Shown: piece by piece, positions 1-10,844 of the stretch
Layout of the letters: every line of letters starts with the position of its first letter
Numbering within the stretch: position 1 is the first letter of the stretch
From: Solanum dulcamara
Taxonomy: Eukaryota; Streptophyta; Magnoliopsida; Solanales; Solanaceae
Assembly (NCBI RefSeq): GCF_947179165.1
Contig: NC_077243.1
Coordinates: forward strand, 11,001,001 to 11,065,000
Length of the DNA stretch: 64,000 bases
Reading direction: 5' to 3'
Program-made: the position numbers and the translations under genes
Notes under the pieces: generated by a model
Database searches by the model: none
What the model saw: only the letters and a program-made list of their open reading frames with translations
What the model was told of the DNA's origin: nothing

Positions 1-1257
1 ATTTCATCCACCTTACCCCAATACAATATGTGATATCATCGTCAATCTCCCCGCTGCCTTGCATGATAGACCAAGGTACTTGACACTACTTTTTTTTGGA
101 TAGCTTGGTCACCAAGTCTAACTTCCGCGCCAACCTCCCGAGTTGTCTCACTGAACTTGCACTCTAAGTACTCTGTCTTGGTCCTACTCAGCTTAAACCC
201 TTTAGACTCTAAGGTATGTCTCCAATCCTCCAGCTTAGCGTTAACTTCGCTATGAGTCTCATCGATCAGGACTATGTCGTTCGCAAAAAGCATACACCAT
301 GGCACCTCACCTTGAATTTGGTGCGTCAATCCATCCATCACTAAGGCAAATAAATATGGACTAAGAGCTGATCCTTGATGCAATCCTATCACAACTGAAA
401 AGTGCTCTGAGTCCCCTTCTACTGTCCTTACCTCGGTTTTAGCACCTTCATACATGTCCTTGATCACCATAATGTACGCCACAGGTACACCTTTAGCCAC
501 CAAACATCTCCATAGTATCTCTCGTGGAACTTTATCATAAGACTTTTCTAAGTCAATGAATACCATATGCAAGTCCCTCTTCCTCTCCCTATACTGCTCC
601 ACCGGTCTCCTCATAAGATGGATGACTTCTGTAGTTGAGCGTCTCCGCATAAATCCGAATTGGTTCTCTGAAATAGACACTCCTCTCCTCACCCTCATCT
701 CCACCACTCTTTCCCACACTTTCATAGTATGGCTTAGAAGCTTGATACCTCTATAGTTATTGCAGCTCTGGATATCCCCTTTGTTTTTGTATAGAGGGAT
801 CATTATGCTCGACTTCCATTCTTCGGACATCGTTGCTGTCTAAAAGATGACATTAAATAACTTAGTCAGTCACTCTAAACCTACCGAGCTCGCGCTCTTA
901 CAAAATTCCCCATGAATCTTGTCAGGTCCGATCACTCTTCCCCAGCGCATCCGACGCACAGTAGCCTTAACCTCTTCGATCGTAATGCTCCTGCAACACC
1001 CAAAATCATGATGTCTCTCTGTATGTTCCAAATCTCCCAACACAATCTCTCTATCCCCTTCTTCATTCAAGAGTTTATGGAAGTGTGACTGTCATCTCTG
1101 TTTAATGAGGGTCTTCTTTATCAGTACTTTTTCATGCTCGTCCTTAATGCACTTTACTTTATCCACATCGCGTGCCCTTCTCTTCCGCGCCCTGGCTAGC
1201 CTGAATAATTTTCTGTCCACGCCTTTCTCTTCTAGTTCAGCATAAATGCGTTCCTGA
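1..1257 (-). pseudogene. RTE-type LINE reverse transcriptase, broken and cut by the window edge
   Basis: Minus-strand translation of 42-830 gives an uninterrupted non-LTR reverse transcriptase segment, with a PLYKNKGD start, a YRGIKLL motif, [18 protein letters not shown] and [10 protein letters not shown]. This is the plant RTE clade pattern. The same element continues upstream in other frames (870-1070 and about 1080-1257, including an RLARARKRRARD-like stretch), so at least one frameshift and stop lie between the pieces. The catalytic box reads FAND instead of F/YADD, so one of the two metal-binding aspartates is gone. The 3' part lies beyond base 1. The copy is dead. Homologous pieces occur at 24039-24222 and 47257-48383. 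Confidence 0.9.
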
Positions 1258-1272
1258 ACCAATAATGATAAA

Positions 1273-1428
1273 TTAATTAGTACGAGTGTTATGATATAAT
1301 ATGCACTTTAATTATTATAACTCCGTACATTTCAATTTTTTTTGTCTTATTTAATTAGTACGAGTGTTATGATATAATATGCACTTTAATTATTATTACT
1401 CCATACGTTTCAATTTTTTTTGTCTTAT
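1273..1428. repeat. 78-bp direct tandem duplication
   Basis: Two adjacent copies (1273-1350 and 1351-1428) start with TTAATTAGTACGAG and differ at only a few positions. The second copy contains the left terminus of the Stowaway-like element that follows, so the duplication copied flank plus MITE end. Confidence 0.85.
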
Positions 1429-1663
1429 TTACTATTTGGCCAATCAAAAGCTATATTTTTGGATCATAATTTATTCAAATACTTTTTAGATATTTAAAGT
1501 TATTAACTATATATTGTGACTTATATTATTATTTATGTGGTTTAAATATGTAAGTTTTATTTTAGTAAAATGAAAATTATATGTTTAAAGTCACACTAAA
1601 CATTAGTTGATTTGACGCTCTTACGTACTTTTGAATCTAGACAAACAAATGAAACAAGAGGAG
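1399..1663. mobile_element. Stowaway-like MITE, 265 bp
   Basis: Left end CTCCATACGTTTCA and right end TGAAACAAGAGGAG are imperfect inverted repeats, extended by a second match (TTTGTC / GACAAA). The element is flanked by TA on both sides (1397-1398 and 1664-1665), the target duplication expected of Tc1/mariner-derived Stowaway MITEs. No coding capacity. Confidence 0.75.
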
Positions 1664-1665
1664 TA

Positions 1666-3622
1666 TTTCTCAAATGAGGTGCAAAGTTTACCATAAACAA
1701 GTTAAGTAGTTACTTAATGATAAAGTAAAATAAATAATTTTGAATTTTTTCAATTTATTAAAATGAACAAATAAAATAAAAGTTAGGCCCGAACTGCATA
1801 ACATAATTATTTCAATTGAATGGAAAAATTTCTTTGTAGGCTATATATACATCTTTCTAGTATTATTAAATTTGGTTAGAAATCTATTGATAGTCATCTA
1901 CCACATTAATTTTTCCTTGTTATCTAAAAATCAATATTCTTCATCACCTCAATACCTATAAAGCTCTACCTATTTCCTTATAGCTACTGCTCAGAATTTG
2001 TATATCAAAATTTCCGGATTTTAATTTCAAGTTTGTGATTTCAATAATTTTAAAATTTAAAATTTGGTTCATAAATTTATATCTGTAAAAAAATAATTTA
2101 TAATTTTAAAGTTTGCAAAATAAGACTTATGTTCGACGTAGAAAGATTGTTCATACCTCATATATAAATTATATCAAAGAACAAATAGTTATGAATATTG
2201 TTTAATTATTGGATCAATGAATCTTCTTAAATATATTTGAAAAATTGATCAAGCATTTATTAATAAAAAAGAGCATAGAAATATGCAATTTATTAATATT
2301 GTATCGCCTTTGAATATTCAAATACTATGTTTATTAATTATGATTTGTCCATTTAAAAAAGATCGTACATAATTAAGAGAATTTTAATTTGATAAATTTA
2401 ACTTTTCATAAACAAATTTTTATTTCAAATCATAATCAAACTGCCACAATATTCATATGTGTGCTTCAATAATTTTTTACCTAATAAAATGTTGTACTGT
2501 CAGGCAAATAGTGGATAGTGGTTTGTTAATAGATATCTGTCTAGTTTCCTAAAAAAATAAAAATAGAGTAAGGAAACGTCTAGCCATGAAAATTATGTGA
2601 ATTTAAAAATGAGAAAAGGGCTGATATATCTTTTAATTTTGTCTCCTTCGTTATGATTTATATATACTCCTATTATTATATAAATATTCACATATTTCAT
2701 TTTTCTCTAATGAAAGTGAAAAAAATAATTTTAATTTTATTTTTAAAAATATTTTTATTAAAAAACAATAAATATAAGGATATATCTTATCATTCTCACA
2801 CATAATTTATTTTTTGACATTTTTTATTTCACGACTAATAATTTAGATTTATTATTTTAATGATTAAATTTATTTTTTCCACTACTTTTCTTGTAAGTCT
2901 TCTTATACATGCACCATTTTTTTTTTATAGATACAAAAGGTAAATTACAATATAATAGCAAATAAATTAGTTTTAAATTATAATATAGCTAAAAAAAATA
3001 ATTTTTTTTTTACCTTTTTCTCTTTTTTCCATTCATATTTTTTTATTTTTCTTATTTTTACACCAAAGAGTGAAAGAAAAAAAATAAAAATAAGAATTAT
3101 AAACTCAAATAATGATAATTAAAAAAGTCAAAAAATAATATATGTGTTAAAAAATTAAATATACTCCTAAACCTTACTAAAAAAAATTCATTTTATATTT
3201 TTTTACTTTCTCAAAAAAAATATACCATTTTAAAAATTAAAATAAAAACAATCACTTTCAATGAAAATGATATATGTTAATCATTTTTATAACGAGAGAA
3301 TATATACCAGTCATTTGTTATGACTAAATGCATCCTAAATGGTCCAGCTAGAGTGCAGTAGTGATAAGAATTAGGCACGTGATATAATTTAGAGCACGTT
3401 CCAGTGTGTTGCCAAATAAAGATAAGGATTTATATTTTTCCATTAAAGGACCAATCTTTTTCTTTTTTAGTTTTACGTCCGCATCAACCTCTCACACAAT
3501 TATATCACCCTATTATTTTAAGTGAGCATACTGATATTTTAATAATAATAACTAGATATTGAAGCGCTTGACCAATAGCATAAGACATTCAAATTGAATA
3601 TTTTAATGTTTTCATATATTTT
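1666..3622. other. AT-rich intergenic DNA, no gene seen
   Basis: Very AT-rich with homopolymer runs. I see no open frame with family resemblance and no clear terminal repeats, except the short segment at 3340-3435 listed separately. Confidence 0.7.
3340..3435 (+). repeat. Relic similar to the downstream flank of the second CYP94B gene
   Basis: The order TGGTCCAG, then ATTAGGCACGTGATATA, ATTTAGAGC and GTTCCAGT matches 29176-29262 with small gaps. Either an old extra copy of the CYP94B flank or a low-copy dispersed repeat. Confidence 0.55.
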
Positions 3623-3623
3623 A

Positions 3624-3868
3624 CACCCCGTTATTTCAAAATACTTGTCACATTTTTCTTTTTAAGAGTCTATCGTTATAAACTTTGACCAACATATTAA
3701 AATATATTCTTTTTAATCATATTGATATGATAAAAATTATAATTTATATATATTATTTTTTTTGTATAATTTTAAATATTAAATTAATCTAATCTAATTT
3801 AACTTTAAAAAATAATTAAATTAACTCTCGAATAATAAAATGTGACAACTATTTTAGAACATAGAAAG
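3624..3868. mobile_element. Degenerate Stowaway-like MITE
   Basis: Left end (CACCCCGTTATTTCAAAATA, then CTTGTCACATTTT) and the reverse complement of the right end (TTTCTATGTTCTAAAATA, then GTTGTCACATTTT) align. TA dinucleotides flank the element at 3622-3623 and 3869-3870. Confidence 0.6.
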
Positions 3869-3870
3869 TA

Positions 3871-4476
3871 TATCTATTTAGTTAATATAATTTGATATCG
3901 CTTGCCGTAAGGTGCTTTCGCTCCTTATTTTATTTGTCTCATCGTTTGTGCTAATTTAAAGTATCAAAACAAAAAAATGAAGTCATGATTAAATGGTCGG
4001 TTTAAATCACTAATGATTGAAGTATCATAGATAAATATATTTCATTATCGTGGTTCACATCAGTAACTATCACCATAATATAGTCCACCACTAATTTCGC
4101 AATTTATTGTCTGGTCAAACAACAAGACAAAAAGAAAAAAAATATATATATGGAGTTTAAATTTATTTTTTTGCACTTAAGATAATCACTTAATTAATAA
4201 TATTATTATTTCAAAACTTCCATATTTCTTAAATTTAATTTTATTTATATAAAATAAATAATTTCTTTAAAATAATAAATATTAACTGAATGATGAAAAA
4301 TGAACGTTGCATTATCTAATTCCAAGAATACTGCTCAAGTTACGGCTGGTCACATCTCCGGCTAATTATTTGCTACTGTATACTTAGTTGCTATCATATT
4401 GACATGGGATTGGTTGTAATTAAAATTTTTTGACATAAACTTTAAAACGAGCTCATATATATTATATATATTATAG
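3871..4476. other. Intergenic, nothing recognised
   Basis: AT-rich sequence without supported genes or terminal repeats. Confidence 0.6.
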
Positions 4477-4520
4477 TCTGCGCATAGCGGGAGTCTTAGT
4501 GCATCGGACTGCCCTTTTTA
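4477..4520 (+). mobile_element. 3' stub of a TS-type SINE
   Basis: TCTGCGCATAGCGGGAG followed by TTAGTGCATCGGACTGCCC and a T-run matches the 3' end of the SINE copies at 37388-37531 and 54437-54585 (which lie on the minus strand). Only about 44 bp remain; the tRNA-like head is missing. Confidence 0.8.
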
Positions 4521-5057
4521 TTATAGTTCGAAAATGATGCATCTTTCCCACAGGTCACGACTCTAATTAAAAGGCATTTAGCTTCCTGTTAATTTAGAGT
4601 GGAATTTCAACTTCCCATTTTCGATTACTTTTAAGAAGAAGACTTAACGCAAAGCATTAAATTGTAGAGATTAACTACTGTCCACTTAACAATTTAGCCC
4701 GAAAAGAAAAAAAAGTGAGGTAGAAGTTAAGTTTCTATTGAACAAGAAAATTATAAGGTCAACTCATTTTGTAGAAATATTTATTTCTTTAATATATTAA
4801 TATATTATTAATATTTAAATAAAAATAGGAAAAAGGCATAAATTTCTTCTTGAAGTTGTACCGAAAAGTCAGTTACATACTTAAACTATCATGACGACTT
4901 ATTACACACCTTATTACCCCCCTAAAATTGATGTGGCCAAAAAATAAAAAAATATAGCGCGTCAGCGCGCGATCGTATACTGAGGTGCTCCCCGCCGGTT
5001 GTTGGAACGACGTGAGTCGGGTCGGGTCTCGATTCAGAAAGATGAAGGGCCCAGACA

Positions 5058-5490
5058 CTAAAATTAAAGTAAAAAAGAATAAAAAAACAAAATCACCCCA
5101 CCCCTACGTCCTTTCTTCTTCACACCCACCTACCCTCGTCTTCTTCACATCCACCTTCATTTACTCCCCATTTTGAATCTTGATTTTTTTTCTTTCAAAA
5201 TCCATTAAAGTAAAAAAAATTAAAAAAACAAAATTACCCCACCCCCACGTCCTTTCTTCTTCAAACCCATCTACCCTCTTCTTCTTCACACCCACCTTCA
5301 TTTACTCCCCATTTTGAATCTTAATTTTTTCTTTCAAAACTCATTAACGTAAAACAAAATTTAAAAAATAAAATCAGTCACCCCACCCCCCACGTTCTTT
5401 CTTCTTCACACCCACCTACCCTTTTCTTCTTCACACCCACCTCCATTTACTCTCCATTTTGAATGTTCATTTTTTTTCTTTCAAAACTCA
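5058..5490. repeat. Pyrimidine-rich minisatellite, three units of about 141-145 bp
   Basis: Three units each hold a CACCCCACCCC(C)TACG-like block, CTTTCTTCTTC, CACCTACCCT, then CATTTACTCCCCATTTTGAA. Matching points lie at about 5110, 5251 and 5396. It sits inside the Mutator-like element. Confidence 0.85.
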
Positions 5491-5554
5491 TTAAGAAGAA
5501 GATTTTGGTGGAGAAGACGATTGGGATTGGGGGGGGGGGGAGAGGGCCGAATGG

Positions 5555-6240
5555 ATGGTTAATAATTAATTAGGAGTTAATTAGTATAAAATATAGTTAA
5601 TAAAAGAAAATTTAATTAATAAAGAAAAGAAAATATAAAAAATCGAAGGGGTGGTTAATAATTAATTAGGAGTTAATTAGTATAAAATATAGTTAATAAA
5701 AGAAAATTTAATTAATAAAGAAAAGAAAATATAAAAAATCGAAGGGGTGGTTAATAATTAATTAGAAGTTAATTAGTATAAAATATAGTTAATAAAAAAA
5801 AGTTAATTAATAAAGAAATAAAAAGAAAAAGTACAAAAAATCGGATGTGTGGTTAATAATTAATTAGAAGTTAATTAGTATAAAATATAGTTAATAAAAA
5901 AAAGTTAATTAATAAAGAAATAAAAAGAAAAAGTACAAAAAATCGGATGTGTGGTTAATAATTAATTAGGAGTTAATTAATATAAAATATAGTTAATAAA
6001 AGAAAATTTAATTAATAAAAAAAATAAATTTGGATGAGTGGTTAATAATTAATTAGGAGTTAATTAGTATAAAATATAATTAATAAAAGAAAAGTTAATT
6101 GATAAAGAAAAAAAAGAAAAGAATATAAAAAATCGGATGGGTGGTTAATAATTAATTAGGAGTTAATTAGTATAAAATATAGTTAATATAAGAAAAGTTA
6201 ATTAATAAAGAAAAGAAAAGAAAAGAAAATATAAAAAAAT
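5555..6240. repeat. AT-rich minisatellite, seven units of 87-103 bp
   Basis: GGTTAATAATTAATTAG(G/A)AG recurs at 5557, 5653, 5749, 5851, 5953, 6040 and 6143, each followed by TTAATTAGTATAAAATATA and an A-rich spacer of variable length. It lies inside the Mutator-like element. Confidence 0.9.
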
Positions 6241-7191
6241 ATAATTTCTAACGTGGCGTTGACATGGCAGCGAGTGTAATACATCACATACTGTGAGAGT
6301 GTACACATTTCAGGGGGGTAATTAATTCACTTTTGGATAGTTTATGGGTGTAATAGGTCTCCATGATAGTTTAATTGTGTAACTGAACTTTAGACTTTTT
6401 GGTGTAACTTCGGGGGGGATTTATGTCTTTTCCCATAAAAACAACAATAAGAGTATTATATGATAACTTGGACTTTAAATTAACTATAGAAAATTTGTTT
6501 AGGATTTTTTCACCACTTTTTATGTCCTCATTATTTTCACGCTGAAGCAATTGATCGTGGCATAGACCATTGAGTAGGAATGGCAATGGGGCGGGGTGGG
6601 ACGGGTGCGGGGCAAGGTGGGTGGGTTGAGCTCAACCCGCAAATTTTTAAAACTGCCCCGTCCCACATTACAATTTATTTCATTTTTAATTCGCCCGGCT
6701 TCGCCCCGCATAGACCCGTCTCGCATAAACTCGCCCCACATAAATTTTTAAGTTTTTTTCTTTTTTAATTGAGTTTAATATAAAAAAAATAAAATGAAAA
6801 ATTACGCGAATAGGCAAACATATACTAGTTAATTAGCTAACATAGCTATAGTTTGAATTAATTACGGCTCGCCACTAATATCTAACTATAGTTATAGTTT
6901 GAGTTTTTGTATATTTTGCACGATTATACAAATAATGTGCGCGATTATACAAACATTGTGTGCGAATTATATACCAAAATATACAAATACTGCAAAATGT
7001 ATAGCAAATTATACAAATGATGTGTACGAATTGTATAGCGAAATATACAAATGCTAGACAAAAACTGTGAATTGTATAACGAATTAAATAAACGCTATAC
7101 AAAAACTGTGAATTGTATGGCGATTATACAAACATTGCACGAATTATACAAACGATATTATAGCTATAGTTACGAAATGTAAATACAAACG

Positions 7192-7360
7192 TGTTAGAAT
7201 ATATGAAAATATATTCTGACAGATTATAACAGATTGTATATATTTAGTTCCTAATATATAGATATTTAGTTTCCTTAATTATAGCCTAATTATACTCTTG
7301 TATTTTGTGTACATAAACCGATGAAGTTAATAAAATAAATCATGAAATTAATCTCTTTCA
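7192..7360 (+). repeat. Left LTR of the nested Copia element (169 bp)
   Basis: TG...CA ends, flanked by AAACG on the left and by the primer-binding site TGGTATCGGCT at 7361-7371 on the right. Confidence 0.8.
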
Positions 7361-7539
7361 TGGTATCGGCTATCTAGGGTACGATCCGACCTTCTTCATT
7401 CTTCTCAGATTCCCGCTGCTGTCGCCGCCCCTCTCCTCCTTCTTTTCCTCTCTTCTCAATCACCATATCTAACTTTAAATCTTCCTTTCATCCTGCTCTT
7501 GCTGTATCCAACATCAAGAACCATGTTCCCATCACTCTT

Positions 7540-9590
7540 GAGATGAAAAACATATAATATTCCACATGGGTAGAATTCTTTAAGATTCATGCAAGATCCC
7601 ATCGGGTAATTGATCATATTATTCCTCTGCAGCGGGCACGAAAAAACGGCCTCAACAAGAGGAGGACAAAGAGTTGTGGTCCACCTTTGACACCACCGAT
7701 CTCTAATGGCTCTATGCTACTATCTCTCATGATTTTTTGCATACAATTATTGAACCCGACACCACAACGATGGAGGCTTGGAATCGCTTGCGTGACATAA
7801 TCTAGGACAACAAACACTCTCGTGTTGTCACCCTTGAGTACGACTTCACTCATGTAGACGTGACAGATTTTTCGAATGTCTCTGCCTATTGTCAACATCT
7901 CAAATCTCTAGCGTATCAACTCAAGAATGTCGGCTCCCCGGTCGCTAACGATCAACTAGTTCTTTAACTGGTCTCTGGCCTTATCGAGCCCTACCAAGGT
8001 GTGGCCACTCTTATTCGCCAACGTGATCCTTTGCCTCAATTTTATTAAGTCCGTTCGATGCTCACTCTTGAGGAGGCTGGCCGTGCTAAGAAAGCGGCCC
8101 AAAGCTTATTTGTTGCCTTAGTTGCTTGCTCGTCCGAGGCTCCTCCTGATGTTCCTGATAATTCCTCTTCCAACCGCAATCCTAATGGTGGGACGAAGAA
8201 CCACAATTGAAGAAATAATGACGGAAAGTATCGAGGCAACAATGTTGATCGTGGAAGAGGCAAAGGAGCTGCCAACAGCGATAGTAATTTAGACCGTGGT
8301 GGTTAACTGGGAGGCGGCAACAGCTGCGACACTGGGCAGCAGTCAGCAGGGAAGAATTCTCCGCCCTATTTTCCATGGGTTGACGGGCAGCAGTGGCCGT
8401 GGATGGAATCTTAGGGTTCTTAGGCTATACCACAGTATCCATATCCTTCAACTTCTTGGTCCCGACCCAATTATGGACACCAACAGCCATCACGAGCGGG
8501 TGTTCTTGGCTCCCGACCTTAGAAGGCCTACAAGGCATCCCATTTTCCTACGGACATTGAGGCCGCTATGTATACTCTTAGGATCACTCCTCTGGATGTA
8601 AATTGGTACATGAATACCGGTGCCACTTCTCACATGACATCCACACAAGGTAACCTCACGTCTTATTTTAATAAGAGCAATAAATGTGGTATAATTATTG
8701 GTAATGATCAATCAATTTCAATTCATGGTTATGGTCACACGACTTTGTCTTCCCCGTATCTTCCCTTCCACTTAAACAATATCCTTCATGTCCCTCACCT
8801 AGTTAAATATTTGGTGTCCGTCCGCAAATTTACCACTGATAACTCTATCTCTATTTATTTTGATCCCTTTGAATTTTCTGTGAAGGATTTTTAGACGGGG
8901 AGGCTGGTAATGAGGTGTAACAGTCGGGGAGAGCTTTATCCAATCACCAATCCAGTCACTTCGCCATCTACTTTTGCAGCTTTGGCACCATCTCTTTGGT
9001 ATGTTCATTTGGGTCACCGGGGAGCACCTATGTTGATTTCCCTTAGGAAGAATAAATTGATTGATTGTAATCAAAGTAGAGATGTTCGTATTTGTCATTC
9101 TTGTCCTCTTGAAAAACATGTTAAGTTGCCATTTTATGCTTTGAATTCTAGCACTCTTATGCCACTTGATATTATACATAGTGATCTTTGGACATCACCC
9201 GTTTTGAGTTTCTCAGGTCATCGATATTATGTCTTATTTATGGATGATTATTCTAAATTCTTGTGAACGTTTTCTTTATCTCAAAAATCACAAATCTTTT
9301 CCACATTTTTAACTTTCAAGACATTTATTCGAACTCATTTTGAGCGGGACATCAAGAATGTTCAATGTGACAATGACACCTTTTGGGAGTTTTATAAAGC
9401 TAATGGTCTGTCGTTTTGATTGTAATGTCCTCACACATCTCCTGAAATTGGGAAAGCCGAAAGACAAATCCGTACGATTAATAACATTGTTCGTACCTTA
9501 TTGACCCATGCTTCCCTTCCTCCTTACTTTTGGCATCATGCTTTGCAAATGACAATTTACCTTCTCAACATCCTTCCTCATAAACTGGTA
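7540..9590 (+). pseudogene. Copia gag-protease-integrase remnant
   Basis: Plus-strand fragments in shifting frames. Gag-like text includes STWVEFFKIHA and VSGLIEPYQGVATLI. The protease part (8586-8890) reads WYMNTGATSH, where Copia proteases have D in place of N, so the catalytic aspartate is lost. The GAG-pre-integrase part has LWYVHLGH and CHSCPLEKH, with the integrase start IHSDLWTSPV and YVLFMDDYSKFL. There a TGA at 9264-9266 replaces the usual tryptophan codon. A later piece still reads RTLLTHASLPPYFWHHAL. Reverse transcriptase and RNase H are absent. Confidence 0.85.
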
Positions 9591-9596
9591 AACTAT

Positions 9597-9654
9597 AACT
9601 AAATATATACAATCTGTTATAATCTGTCAGAATATATTTTCATATATTCTAACA
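9597..9654 (-). repeat. Perfect 58-bp inverted copy of the left LTR terminus
   Basis: Reverse complement equals 7192-7249 without a mismatch by eye, ending TTCTAACA immediately before the target duplication AAACG. Beyond base 58 the similarity stops abruptly. Confidence 0.9.
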
Positions 9655-10124
9655 AAACGATACTATAGCTATGGTTACGGAATGCAATTACCCAAATTAT
9701 AGTTATGGAGCATAATTAAGGTATTTTTGAATAGTTATATGCGACAATTCCTCAAAATAAAATTCATAATTATTTTTTATTTTTTCCTAATCAACATAAA
9801 CAACAAATTAATTGTTTTTAGTTAACATTTCAATAATTATTTCTTAATCGCTAATTAACTGTTTTTAATTAACATTTCAACAACTAAAAATTCACTAAAT
9901 ACGTTTAGTTTAATTTATTTTTTTCAAAAGTTAAAACTAAAGTCAAAGTTTAATATAAAGAGTTTATAGCTTTGATTTTCAGTAATTACAAAGATTTAAT
10001 TTTCTTTAGGTTATTATTCAGTACCTTAAATCTGCAACCCGCCCCGCCCCGCCCCCATCCCGCATAACTTTAAACCTGCCCCATACCCGTCCTGCCCTGC
10101 CCCATTGCCATCCCTACTATTGAG

Positions 10125-10513
10125 GCACAAAATTATCTAAAAATCATTGTCACCACAACACATAAAATTCTTCATATATTGAAACAAGATATTTTTTTTC
10201 CAAATAATGTTCAAATATTTGATAAAATCGACTTTGAGTATTATTTAAATTGGAGTACATATGGATATGGATCAAAGTTGGTTTTCAGTTAATTTGTGTT
10301 GTGGATTGAATGATCAACTAAGAAGATAAAACACAGTTTGAAGCAATGGAAACATTTATCCAAATACTTTCTCGTTTTGCGAAGAAGACTTTATAAGTTA
10401 TGAATTTTTGTATGAGCTTAACTAGTCTAGATTCTGAAAAAGAAAAAAATAATGAGTAAAAAGTTATAATTGATGATTGTCTCAAATTGCTTCAATGGTC
10501 CATCCTTGCTTTA
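10125..10513. other. Intergenic host sequence between transposons
   Basis: AT-rich, no gene seen. It resumes at 15924 on the other side of the Copia element. Confidence 0.6.
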
Positions 10514-10518
10514 ATGGT

Positions 10519-10844
10519 TGTTGGAAATAAAGCAATAAAATAAAGTAGGTTTGAAATTTTTCTCTCTGTCTTTTCATTATGCAGTGCACGTATATATATA
10601 CACAACAAAGTCATCTAACCTAACAAATTTGTACAAGCTAACCTATTAAACTTTGCCACATGTACAATATTATTTCCTATACAATGTGACTAAATAAATG
10701 CAAAACTGAAATTAATTTATGTATAAATTCTAATCCCTATTTTTTTTGTATGTTGACAGGTGTCAATTTTTTTGTCCACTTCCTTTTCTCTTTTGTTTCA
10801 ATGTTCTCTGTAAATCTGAGTTTGTGGAAGATGAAATTCCAACA
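10519..10844 (-). repeat. 3' LTR of the Copia element
   Basis: 326 bp, TG...CA ends, almost identical to 15594-15918. It is the 3' LTR with respect to the minus-strand genome because the polypurine tract lies next to it at 10845. Confidence 0.95.

Larger units (their letters stand above)
4828..6434. mobile_element. Non-autonomous Mutator-like element with long inverted ends
   Basis: The first bases (GGAAAAAGGCATAAAT, then GAAGTTGTACC, CAGTTACA, TTAAACTATCATG, ATTACCCCCCT) reappear in the same order on the reverse complement of the right end. This gives imperfect inverted repeats of over 100 bp with small gaps. Flanks read ATAAAAATA (4819-4827) and ATAAAAACA (6435-6443), an 8/9 match that fits the 9-bp target duplication of Mutator-like elements. 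There is no transposase. The interior is made of two minisatellites described separately. Assignment to Mutator rests on end length and duplication size only. Confidence 0.7.
7192..9654 (+). mobile_element. Defective Copia element with an inverted LTR end, nested in the hAT-like element
   Basis: The left LTR (7192-7360) starts TGTTAGAATATATG and ends CA, followed by TGGTATCGGCT, a primer-binding site close to the Met-initiator tRNA type. Gag, protease and integrase remnants follow in order, then the sequence stops inside integrase. There is no reverse transcriptase, RNase H or direct right LTR. The right end (9597-9654) is instead a perfect inverted copy of the first 58 bp of the left LTR. 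The host repeat AAACG flanks both sides (7187-7191 and 9655-9659), a 5-bp target duplication showing that the odd structure is the inserted unit. Confidence 0.85.
6575..10116. mobile_element. hAT-like non-autonomous element, interrupted by a Copia element
   Basis: Ends are inverted repeats of about 40 bp beginning TAGGAATGGCAATGGGGC (left) and TAGGGATGGCAATGGGGC (right, reverse complement), continuing GACGGGT and GGGGCA on both sides. Flanks CCATTGAG (6567-6574) and CTATTGAG (10117-10124) match 7/8, the 8-bp duplication typical of hAT. Just inside the left end, about 6890-7150 holds degenerate repeats of a TATACAAA/GCGAATTATA theme. Without the nested Copia element the insertion is about 1.08 kb. 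No transposase frame seen. Confidence 0.8.

Noticed and set aside
6875..7102. Minus-strand Tyr/Ile-rich frame
   Set aside because: Translation of degenerate TATACAAA-type repeats inside the hAT-like element.
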